Shown here: positions 53,656 to 61,507 of the stretch, piece after piece
How positions within the stretch are numbered: position 1 is the first letter of the stretch
How the letters are laid out: each line of letters opens with the position of its first letter
DNA from: Chryseobacterium sp. G0162
Lineage (GTDB): Bacteria; Bacteroidota; Bacteroidia; Flavobacteriales; Weeksellaceae
Direction: 5' to 3'
Length of the DNA: 64,000 nucleotides
Assembly (NCBI RefSeq): GCF_003815715.1
Contig: NZ_CP033922.1
Span: forward strand, 2,014,001 to 2,078,000
Translations under genes and position numbers: made by a program
The notes under the pieces: model-generated
The model's database searches: none
Seen by the model: only the letters and a program-made list of their open reading frames with translations
Told to the model about the DNA's origin: nothing

Positions 53656-54621
53656 GTGCAAAAAGAAGACCTGATAAAAGACCTGAAACTAGAATTGATG
53701 GATAGATATGTAGCGATTATGATTTTCATATTAGCTATTTATATCTCTATTTTCATATTTTTTATCCCAGACAAAATAATGTCATGGTATTTGGCTTTTG
53801 GTTTATTTTCTTTAGGATTTCCTTACATATTAACAAGAAAAAAATATTCACCTGATTTACTGGTCAATTTTTTTTTAATTTGTGTTCCTCTATACAGTGC
53901 TTATATTATACTATCCTTTTGGGAGAACTCTGTAGCAAGTTTCTCTATCTTATTGCCCATTCCGTTGGGCGCTTACATATTTTTTTCTAAAAAAGAAGTT
54001 ATATTATATACCATTTATGTAATACTTACCATTGTTACAGTCAGTATAATGGCTAACAATTTCAATTTTGATCTCCCCAAACATACCCAAGAAGAGGTTA
54101 AGTTTAATGACACCCTTCTATTTATTTCCAATATATCAATTGTATTTTTACTGATCCACTATAAAGATAAAATTAAAAGACTGGAAACATCAGATCAGGT
54201 TATTTCACCTTCTTCTACCCTGATTAAAGATGAAAATGAAAGTATAATCAAGACTATACCAGACTCTATAGATATAGAAGCTTTTGAAAAATTATTTGAA
54301 AAAATAGAAACAACAATGAATCAGGACATGCTTTTTAAAGATCCAAAGTTTAATCTTTCAATGATGAGTGTTGTTTTGGATGTCAACAGCTCTTATATTT
54401 CCAAGGCTATTCGTTATAAAGAATATCCCAACTTCAATACCTATCTTAATAGGTATAGAATTAATTATGTGAAAAAGTTATTCACTGAAACTGATTTCAA
54501 AAAAATCACTTTAATGTTTATCTACACTGAAGCCGGGTTTTCGAATCAATCAACCTTTAACAGAGCTTTTAAGCAAATTGAGGGGATTACACCCTCTGAA
54601 TATATTCAGCAAAACCTGTAA
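53656..54621 (+). CDS. Membrane-anchored AraC-family regulator (module copy 2)
   Basis: 321 residues using a GTG start at 53656 (aligned with the ATG of the paralogue at 49855); an ATG at 53698 (MDRYVAIMIF) is the alternative. Six membrane segments (about residues 18-180) and a C-terminal AraC-type HTH (VVLDVNSSYISKAIRYKEYP, GFSNQSTFNRAFKQIEGITP). Strong similarity to the 49855 protein throughout, including EKIETTMNQDMLFKD. Divergent from the tandem secreted genes. aroQ follows 53 bases later on the same strand. Confidence 0.83.
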   Translation: MQKEDLIKDLKLELMDRYVAIMIFILAIYISIFIFFIPDKIMSWYLAFGLFSLGFPYILTRKKYSPDLLVNFFLICVPLYSAYIILSFWENSVASFSILLPIPLGAYIFFSKKEVILYTIYVILTIVTVSIMANNFNFDLPKHTQEEVKFNDTLLFISNISIVFLLIHYKDKIKRLETSDQVISPSSTLIKDENESIIKTIPDSIDIEAFEKLFEKIETTMNQDMLFKDPKFNLSMMSVVLDVNSSYISKAIRYKEYPNFNTYLNRYRINYVKKLFTETDFKKITLMFIYTEAGFSNQSTFNRAFKQIEGITPSEYIQQNL

Positions 54622-54674
54622 TTTGTAACAGATAATAGTCTGTAAAAATATTTATCTTTGGATAAATTCTTTTT

Positions 54675-55082
54675 ATGAAAATTTTAATTATTAATGGTCC
54701 TAACCTTAATCTTTTAGGCACCAGAGAACCTGAAGTTTATGGGAGTATTTCTATGGAAGCTTATTTAGAAAATCTAAAAATTGAGTTTCGTTCTCATGAA
54801 TTAAAATATTATCAATCCAATATTGAAGGCGAGCTTATCAACAGGCTTCAGGAAGATGATTTTGATGCCATTGTGATTAATCCAGGAGCATTTACCCATT
54901 ATTCTTATGCAATAGCAGATTGTTTAAAGAATATCCAAAAACCAAAGGTAGAAGTTCACATCAGTAACATCTACAAAAGAGAAGAATTTAGACAGAAATC
55001 TGTTACAGCAGCCAATACAGATGCGGTTTTATCAGGTTTCGGAATGGATGGATATAGATTGGCCTTATTGAGCCTTAAGTAA
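54675..55082 (+). CDS. aroQ: Type II 3-dehydroquinate dehydratase
   Basis: 135 residues, slightly short for the family. All landmarks are present: NGPNLNLLGTREPEVYG with the catalytic Tyr, YYQSNIEGELINRL, VINPGAFTHYSYAI and EVHISNIYKREEFRQ. It dehydrates 3-dehydroquinate to 3-dehydroshikimate in the shikimate pathway, cytoplasmic. A TATCTTTG box lies shortly before the ATG. It is a housekeeping gene embedded in the duplicated module region. Confidence 0.95.
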   Translation: MKILIINGPNLNLLGTREPEVYGSISMEAYLENLKIEFRSHELKYYQSNIEGELINRLQEDDFDAIVINPGAFTHYSYAIADCLKNIQKPKVEVHISNIYKREEFRQKSVTAANTDAVLSGFGMDGYRLALLSLK

Positions 55083-55138
55083 ATTTTGACCAATTACCGA
55101 AATGAATTAGTCAACAATTACATAGACATATTAAAAAC

Positions 55139-55186
55139 CAAAAGAGTCCATCTCACTACCCGTGAAAATGGACTCTTTTATTTTTT
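55139..55186 (+). terminator. Terminator after aroQ
   Basis: AAAAGAGTCCAT ... ATGGACTCTTTT with a 20-base loop and following T-run; the strong 12-base stem lies between aroQ and the convergent gene. Confidence 0.7.
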
Positions 55187-55287
55187 TCTTAGCCTCTGTC
55201 TAAGAATGATAAGGTTAAAATTTGTATTAGATCTATGTTCATTGTAATTTTCCAGAATTCTATAATTTAACTGTATATTTTCAAAAT

Positions 55288-56604
55288 CTACCTTACATAT
55301 TCGATCGCTATACTAAATATATTACAAAACATTCTGGCATTAGGACTTTCTGTACAACCTGTTCCTTCATTATAAAATTTATCTGTGGATTCATAATTAT
55401 AAAATAAATTCACATCGGTATACACTAATAGATTACCATCTATGGTCCCAGCAACTCCACCGGCGCTGTCTTTCATAAATAATTTGGCAGTAGAAGGAAA
55501 TTGCGTGATTCTTCCCATATAACGGTTAGTCTGTATCCTTGTATTTTCGGTAAGATTCCCAAATACACCACTATTTGGTCCTTGAGAGGTTGTGGTAAAA
55601 AAAGATCCTGGTCTTTGAGAATTAATATATTGTACACTGTAACCTATATTAAGTTTATTGATTGGAGTAAGATTTTGATGTTCCGCATCAATAATAAAAA
55701 ACTTTTTCTTTTCTTGAATCTTCTGTTTCAAAATAGTGATAGCCTGATCCGAGAAATAACTAGTATATACATAACCAATCCAAATAATATCTGAGTTATC
55801 GATTGCCTGCGATAATTCAGCAGAGGTTGCAGTCTGGATATTAACAGTATTGAAAATAAAATTTGACATTACCACACTTCCATTGGGCCCAAAGTTACTA
55901 GGATTGGTCAACTTAGACCTCGCAACTGACGAATATCTCCCATAAGAATCTGTCGATAAAGTACCATTCCAAGCATCAGGAACTATGGAAAGTACTTTTA
56001 TTGTCCTTCCAGAAGGCTGATTCGTCACCGTGATATTAAACGTACAACTGTCATTTCCTGAAGGATTAATAATAGAATAGGTATAGGTTCCTGTTTGTAA
56101 AGGAGTTCCTTCAGCGGAAAGAATAACATATTGTTCTCCTGTATTCTCAAAATTTCCATCTCCACTAAAACTCAACCCATTGATTGTTGCCGTATTAATT
56201 TTATAATTTCCAGGCTTGTTTACGGTTACTTTAATCCTTACAGAACCTGCTGCCGCAGCACCTGCATAAAAGCTTCCGCTGACAACAGGCTCACAATTGA
56301 TCGTATAAATTGATGAGCCTCCCTGGCACATATTAATCCATTCCAAACTATTCCAAAATTCCAGACAGTGAACGGTTGTATTGTAAATCACCATCCCTTC
56401 AGCCTCTACATTTGGAGATTCCGGAGAAAGCAAATCATCTCTTTCCAGAGTTGTCATGCGTGGCGGAAGAAAACCTTTATTTTTAGAAAATACTTCTAGC
56501 GCTGATTTAGGGTTTGGTGTAGCAGTATTTATCCCTACCTGGCCATAGATCAATAAGAATGGGGCTATAAAAGCCACCATTTGTAATAATTTGTGTTTCA
56601 TCAT
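55288..56604 (-). CDS. Secreted protein with tail-fibre-like N-terminus and amidotransferase-like domain (divergent member)
   Basis: 438 residues. Signal peptide to LLIYGQ, then VGINTATPNPKSALEVF, GFLPPRMTT and YNTTVHCLEFWNSLEW, the common flavobacterial variant of the surface motif. An Ig-like stretch (about residues 100-200, ending CTFNITV) and the flavodoxin-like domain (DNSDIIWIGYVY, ILKQKIQEKKKFFIIDAE) follow. It has the same three-part layout as the 12466 protein but is more distant from the 51039/52019 pair. No T9SS domain. Function unknown. Confidence 0.8.
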   Translation of the reverse strand: MMKHKLLQMVAFIAPFLLIYGQVGINTATPNPKSALEVFSKNKGFLPPRMTTLERDDLLSPESPNVEAEGMVIYNTTVHCLEFWNSLEWINMCQGGSSIYTINCEPVVSGSFYAGAAAAGSVRIKVTVNKPGNYKINTATINGLSFSGDGNFENTGEQYVILSAEGTPLQTGTYTYSIINPSGNDSCTFNITVTNQPSGRTIKVLSIVPDAWNGTLSTDSYGRYSSVARSKLTNPSNFGPNGSVVMSNFIFNTVNIQTATSAELSQAIDNSDIIWIGYVYTSYFSDQAITILKQKIQEKKKFFIIDAEHQNLTPINKLNIGYSVQYINSQRPGSFFTTTSQGPNSGVFGNLTENTRIQTNRYMGRITQFPSTAKLFMKDSAGGVAGTIDGNLLVYTDVNLFYNYESTDKFYNEGTGCTESPNARMFCNIFSIAIEYVR

Positions 56605-56964
56605 TTTTTTATATTTAATTTGTATTCTTTTGTATCTAAAACAGATAGCTATCCTGACTGGCTTTACGCTATAGCAGGATCTCCATTATTTTAAAATCAC
56701 ACTGTATTCATTTCAAAAGTGGTTATTTTTTTAAACAGTATGTATTAATCACCATTTGTGTTTTTAATATATATAGCAATTGTGTTTATTTTATTAGATT
56801 ATGGCATAACAAGTTCTTAATACTCTATCCTCAAAATAGATAGGAATATTTTTTACTATAATTTATTCAAGATTAAGAGATTTTCAATTCAAGCTTGAAA
56901 AGTAAACGATCTGAATAAATAGAGGTATTTTCCTTTATGATGTAAAAATGATTATAACGAGAAG

Positions 56965-57068
56965 AAACGAAAAGCCCTTTTCGCCGTTGTCGTACTAATA
57001 CCAACCTACCCGTGTATCAGAAGCAACGTACTCTATAAAATTAGTAACACTCAAAATATTTTTTTCAT
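56965..57068 (-). pseudogene. Remnant of a secreted-protein 5' end (module copy 3)
   Basis: From an ATG at 57068 the minus strand reads MKKIF-stop-VLLIL-stop-STLLLIHG-stop-VGISTTTAK. It aligns codon for codon with the start of the 52019-52978 gene (MKKIIL ... STLLLVYGQVGIGTVTPRG). Three stops have accumulated and the rest is lost. Confidence 0.7.
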
Positions 57069-57437
57069 TACCTTATATTTACTAAGAACCATTAATTGAT
57101 AAAATGATCATACACTCAAAGACATCACTCTCAAAATTAAAAAGCCATTAATCATACATTAACGCAGCGTCATTTATAAAAATAAATTTCTCCTTCATAA
57201 TCATTGACTATTTACTTAAAGCTTATTTTCATATTCATTAATACTTTATCCTTTATTCCAACCTGCTAAAATTATTCGTTAATCTTCTATTGTAAAAGCA
57301 GCAAATATTACAATAACTCTACAAAATAGAATTATTATTTGTAACTAAAATAGACAAAAAGAAATTTAATTTTTTTAAAAAATATAAGGAATTAGTGATA
57401 GAGTATTTTCATTATTTTCAACTTTTCAAAGCCCTGT

Positions 57438-57503
57438 TGCAAAGTTATTCTTTACGGTCCTACAAAAAATTAAATCATAAATGAAAATCTAGAAAATGAC
57501 TTA
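57438..57503 (+). promoter_or_regulatory. Conserved module element, copy 3
   Basis: TGCAAAGTTATTC, about 27 bases, ATAAATGAAAATCTAGAAAATGACTTA. Retained although both flanking genes of this copy have decayed. Confidence 0.55.
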
Positions 57504-57589
57504 TAACAAGTACATAAAAAGCTATAAAACAGCAAATTAAAAAAATTAATTATGAGAAACTGATTATCCAATATATAATAATTTAATCG

Positions 57590-57760
57590 CTTCATTAAGT
57601 GTAAAAAGGAACAAATAAAAAAACTGAAATTAAAATTGATGGATAGACATCTGGCAATTATGATATCCATATTAGCTATTTATATCACTATTTTCATATT
57701 CTTTATCTCAGACAAAATAATGTCATAATATCTAGCGGGTTATCGGTTTATTTTTTTCTT
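57590..57760 (+). pseudogene. Remnant of an AraC-family regulator gene (module copy 3)
   Basis: Matches the 5' end of the 53656 gene: KKLKLKLMDRHLAIM, ISILAIYITIFIFFISDKIMS, after which TGG of the parent has become TAA (57726-57728) and the sequence degenerates within a few codons. The DNA-binding part is missing. Confidence 0.75.
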
Positions 57761-57851
57761 CTAGATTTAATAGATTAAGAGTATTTTTCATTCTGAAAAG
57801 TCTATTCTTTTTATGTAATATGGCATCAGCTTAATCCGTAAGATATAAAAT

Positions 57852-57880
57852 AAAAAAAGCCTCATCGTGGATGAGGCTTT
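57852..57880 (-). terminator. Terminator of pckA
   Basis: Stem AAAGCCTCATC / GATGAGGCTTT around GTG with a T-run on the minus strand, 20 bases past the pckA stop. Confidence 0.85.
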
Positions 57881-57899
57881 CTATTTGTACTCTATCTTA

Positions 57900-59516
57900 T
57901 TAGATAGTTTGTTCTTGTAATTGTGGTCCAGAAGGAATTAATCTCTTACCTTCTTCAGTATCACAATACTGTTCGAAGTTTTTGATATATCTTGAAGCAA
58001 GATCTTTTGCTTTCTCTTCCCATTCTGAAGCATTTTCATAAGTATCTCTAGGATCTAAAATACCTGTAGATACGTTTGGAAGTTCAGTAGGAATTTCTAA
58101 GTTCATGATTGGAACCTGAGTTTTAGGAGCATTATCAATAGATCCGTCAATGATCGCATCAATAATTGCTCTTGTATCTTTTAGAGAAATTCTCTTTCCG
58201 GTACCATTCCAACCTGTGTTTACTAAATACGCTTTAGCGCCGTGTTCTTTCATTTTTCCGATCAATGTTTTAGAATACATTGTTGGGTGTAATGTAAGGA
58301 ACGCTTCACCAAATGCCGGAGAGAAAGATGGCTGAGGCTCAGTAATTCCTCTTTCAGTTCCAGCTAATTTTGAAGTATAACCGCACAGGAAGTGGTATTG
58401 AGCTTGATCTTCATTCAGGATAGAAACCGGAGGAAGTACTCCGAATGCATCCGCTGAAAGATAAACGATCTTACTTGCATGACCAGCTTTAGATGGTAAT
58501 ACAATTTTATTAATATGATAGATTGGATAAGAAACTCTTGTATTTTCAGTGATAGATCCATCTGTATAATCTGCTACTCCATTGTGTACTACAACGTTTT
58601 CAAGAAGCGCATCTCTTTTTATTGCTCTGAAGATATCCGGTTCTTTCTCTTCTGAAAGGTCAATTACTTTAGCATAACATCCACCTTCATAGTTAAATAC
58701 TCCATTGTTATCCCATCCGTGCTCATCGTCACCGATAAGGTATCTTTTCGGATCTGCAGATAAAGTAGTTTTTCCTGTTCCGGAAAGACCAAAGAATAGA
58801 GCAACATCCCCTTTTTCTCCTACGTTTGCAGAACAGTGCATTGAAGCCATTCCTTTTAATGGAAGGTAATAGTTCATCATAGCAAACATCCCTTTCTTCA
58901 TTTCACCTCCGTACCAAGTACCTCCGATGATCTGTAGTTTTTCAGTAAGGTTGAACATCACGAAGTTTTCAGAGTTCAATCCCTGAGCTTCCCAGTTAGG
59001 GTTAGTTGTTTTAGAACCATTGATTACTGTAAAATCTGGTTCTCCAAAATTTTCAAGCTCGAAGTGAGAAGGACGGATAAACATGTTGGTAACAAAATGC
59101 GCCTGCCATGCTACTTCCATAATAAATCTTACCTTAAGTCTTGTATCTGCATTTGTTCCACAGAAAGCATCTACAACATAAATTTTCTTAGCTTCAGAAA
59201 GCTGAGTCATCACTAGTTCTTTACAAGACCCGAAAATTTCCTGCGTTGTTGGTAAGTTTACTTTACCATCCCAGAAAATTGTATCTCTTGTAACATCATC
59301 CTGAACAATATATCTGTCTTTAGGTGAACGACCTGTGAAAATTCCTGTTTTTACTGATACCGCGCCCGATTCTGTAAGTTCCGCTTTCTCAAACCCCTGA
59401 TTTTCAGGAGAAACTTCAGCCTGGTATAATTCTTCATACGAAGGGTTACACACTACTTCATAGTTTCCTTTAATCCCTAATTTCTCTAAATCCTGGATGA
59501 TTTTAGTGTTTTTCAT
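57900..59516 (-). CDS. pckA: Phosphoenolpyruvate carboxykinase (ATP)
   Basis: 538 residues, the normal length. The PEPCK-specific P-loop [11 protein letters not shown] (about residues 243-253), kinase-2 metal motif IGDDEHGW and the substrate Arg region [12 protein letters not shown] are all present. It decarboxylates oxaloacetate to phosphoenolpyruvate using ATP, the entry of gluconeogenesis, in the cytoplasm. It stands alone with its own terminator. A TATTTTTG box lies in the leader, without a good -33 element. Confidence 0.97.
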   Translation of the reverse strand: MKNTKIIQDLEKLGIKGNYEVVCNPSYEELYQAEVSPENQGFEKAELTESGAVSVKTGIFTGRSPKDRYIVQDDVTRDTIFWDGKVNLPTTQEIFGSCKELVMTQLSEAKKIYVVDAFCGTNADTRLKVRFIMEVAWQAHFVTNMFIRPSHFELENFGEPDFTVINGSKTTNPNWEAQGLNSENFVMFNLTEKLQIIGGTWYGGEMKKGMFAMMNYYLPLKGMASMHCSANVGEKGDVALFFGLSGTGKTTLSADPKRYLIGDDEHGWDNNGVFNYEGGCYAKVIDLSEEKEPDIFRAIKRDALLENVVVHNGVADYTDGSITENTRVSYPIYHINKIVLPSKAGHASKIVYLSADAFGVLPPVSILNEDQAQYHFLCGYTSKLAGTERGITEPQPSFSPAFGEAFLTLHPTMYSKTLIGKMKEHGAKAYLVNTGWNGTGKRISLKDTRAIIDAIIDGSIDNAPKTQVPIMNLEIPTELPNVSTGILDPRDTYENASEWEEKAKDLASRYIKNFEQYCDTEEGKRLIPSGPQLQEQTI

Positions 59517-59643
59517 TTTACTTATATTTTCTATTTCTTTATTGACTTCAACAAAAATAATATTAATTATTTGTTAAAGGCGGTTTAAATATACTGATAT
59601 AAGTCAGAATGGCAAATAAAAAAAAGGAGCTATAAAACACTGA

Positions 59644-60549
59644 TTATAAATCAATTAAATCAGACCATTTAAAAACAGTAGTAAAACCTTTCTCCCAAAA
59701 ATACTCTTTAAAGCCCCCAAATTTGGCACTCATCACGAAATCTCCGCCCCAAGCACCCAAACTTTTGACAAATACAGGGCAATCTGAGAATATTTTTTCT
59801 TTAACTGTAGGAATTTCAATAAAATCGGAAATTTTACGCTCATGAATCATCATTAGTTCAGAAAAGGTTTCCAATTCATTGCATAATAAAACTTTCTTTG
59901 TGATATCTGAAAATTCATTAACTAATTCCTGAGACTTCTTTTTTGATTTGTAAAGATTGATTCCTTCACGGCTGTCCTGCTTTTGATTTAAGTGAATAAA
60001 AATCAATTCATTTTTAAAGGATGGATTAAAATCTATCTTCTCATACCAGATTTCTGGTTTGCTCTGAAAAAGTACGGCTGATTTTTCTTTTGCAACAGCA
60101 ATATCATACCCACTGCCGCCTAAACTGATTGTATTTAAATAGAAAGGATCAACTTTAGCCCATTCAGAAAGGTTGTTCATCAATGTTGAACTGCTTCCAA
60201 GGCCAAAATCAGCAGGAAACTGAAGATTGGTTTTTAAATGGTAAGTATAATCGTTTTTGAATTTTGTAGTAGAAAGCTGCTGAACGTTCTTTAATGTTTT
60301 TACAATAAATTCAGCACTTGATGGAATGTTGTTTTCCAGGATTTGCCATTTTTTGTAATCAATGACAACCTTTAACCAAGGTTTATTTTGATGAAGAGCT
60401 TCCCAGAAAATCAAAGACTTGTTATCATCTTTTTCTTCAAAAAAAAACTCTTGTCCCAGCTTGGTAGGTACCGCTAAGACAAGAGCTCCGTCGATTGCGA
60501 AATATTCTGAAGTAAGCATCAGCTTGCCCGGTGAAAATATCGCGCTCAT
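59644..60549 (-). CDS. GYDIA family GHMP kinase
   Basis: 301 residues. The GHMP phosphate-binding loop ADFGLGSSSTLMN (about residues 113-125) and the family-naming GSGYDIA motif (about 144-150) are present. The N-terminal SPGKLMLTSEYFAIDGALVLA is a typical GHMP start. Members occur in Bacteroidota beside mevalonate-type isoprenoid genes, so a mevalonate or phosphomevalonate kinase activity is possible, but the substrate is not fixed by sequence. It starts 13 bases after fabD and is probably co-transcribed with it. Confidence 0.88.
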   Translation of the reverse strand: MSAIFSPGKLMLTSEYFAIDGALVLAVPTKLGQEFFFEEKDDNKSLIFWEALHQNKPWLKVVIDYKKWQILENNIPSSAEFIVKTLKNVQQLSTTKFKNDYTYHLKTNLQFPADFGLGSSSTLMNNLSEWAKVDPFYLNTISLGGSGYDIAVAKEKSAVLFQSKPEIWYEKIDFNPSFKNELIFIHLNQKQDSREGINLYKSKKKSQELVNEFSDITKKVLLCNELETFSELMMIHERKISDFIEIPTVKEKIFSDCPVFVKSLGAWGGDFVMSAKFGGFKEYFWEKGFTTVFKWSDLIDL

Positions 60550-60561
60550 ATTTTTTATTAA

Positions 60562-61437
60562 TTAGATGGCAGAATTAGATTCTACTGATCCGTCAATTTT
60601 TTTGATTAGTCCCTGAAGAGTTTTTCCTGGTCCTACTTCTACAAAGTTAGAAGCACCATCTTTAATCATATTCTGTACAGACTGTGTCCATTTTACAGGA
60701 CCTGTAAGCTGATCGATAAGATTTTGTTTGATCTCATCAGGATTGGTTACTGCTGTAGTCGTGATATTCTGGTATACAGGAATAGTAGCTTTTCTGAATT
60801 TTGTTTTTTCAATAGCAGCCGCTAATCTTTCCTGAGCCGGCTGCATCAAAGGTGAATGGAAAGCTCCGTTTACCGGTAATAATAAAGCTCTTTTTGCGCC
60901 TGCTTCTTTTAATTTCACACAAGCTTCTTCTACTGCAGAAGTTTCTCCTGAGATTACCAATTGTCCTGGGCAGTTATAGTTTGCCGGAACAACAATTCCA
61001 CTGATCTGTGCACAGATTTCTTCAACTTTAGCATCCTCAAGACCTAAAATAGCTGCCATTGAACTTGGATTTGCATCACAAGCCTCCTGCATAGCCTTAG
61101 CTCTCTCAGAAACCAATTTCAAACCATCATCAAAAGATAAAACGCCATTAGCGACCAATGCTGAGAACTCTCCTAAAGAGTGTCCTGCTACCATTTCAGC
61201 GCCAAGACCGTTTACTGCTTTTAATGCTGCTACTGAGTGAATAAAAATTGAAGGCTGGGTAACCTCTGTTTTCTTAAGATCCGCATCCGTTCCGTTAAAC
61301 ATAATGGAAAGAATGTCGAAACCTAAAATTTCATTAGCAGATTCCATCAGATCTTTAATATCTTTTCTAGAATCATACAATTCTTTTCCCATTCCTACGA
61401 ACTGAGAACCCTGCCCTGGAAATACAAGTGCTTTCAT
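60562..61437 (-). CDS. fabD: Malonyl-CoA:ACP transacylase FabD
   Basis: 291 residues. VFPGQGSQFVGMG opens the chain. The nucleophile Ser87 lies in GHSLGEFSAL and the catalytic His194 in NGAFHSPLM. The oxyanion Gln is in the PGQGSQ loop. It loads malonate onto acyl carrier protein for fatty-acid synthesis. A TATATTTG box (rc of 61458-61465) precedes the ATG. The downstream GYDIA kinase is likely in the same transcript. Confidence 0.96.
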   Translation of the reverse strand: MKALVFPGQGSQFVGMGKELYDSRKDIKDLMESANEILGFDILSIMFNGTDADLKKTEVTQPSIFIHSVAALKAVNGLGAEMVAGHSLGEFSALVANGVLSFDDGLKLVSERAKAMQEACDANPSSMAAILGLEDAKVEEICAQISGIVVPANYNCPGQLVISGETSAVEEACVKLKEAGAKRALLLPVNGAFHSPLMQPAQERLAAAIEKTKFRKATIPVYQNITTTAVTNPDEIKQNLIDQLTGPVKWTQSVQNMIKDGASNFVEVGPGKTLQGLIKKIDGSVESNSAI

Positions 61438-61507
61438 GTATTGAATTAAATATTATGCAAATATAACTATAATGTTAACAATATTCTTTTAAACAAAGAT
61501 AAATCAT

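Larger units (their letters stand above)
56605..57590. other. Large gene-poor region with module remnants
   Basis: 986 AT-rich bases with no intact gene. It contains the remnant of a secreted-protein 5' end (56965-57068) and the third copy of the conserved element (57438-57503), both listed separately. Otherwise nothing is supported. Confidence 0.5.

Noticed and set aside
12466..56604. Prophage tail genes, suggested by the tail-fibre-like N-terminal motif of the secreted family
   Set aside because: All members have signal peptides and no other phage gene is present; the motif is common in flavobacterial surface proteins.
57470..57670. 66-codon minus-strand open frame
   Set aside because: Antisense to the conserved element and the AraC remnant; Phe/Ser/Cys-rich shadow.
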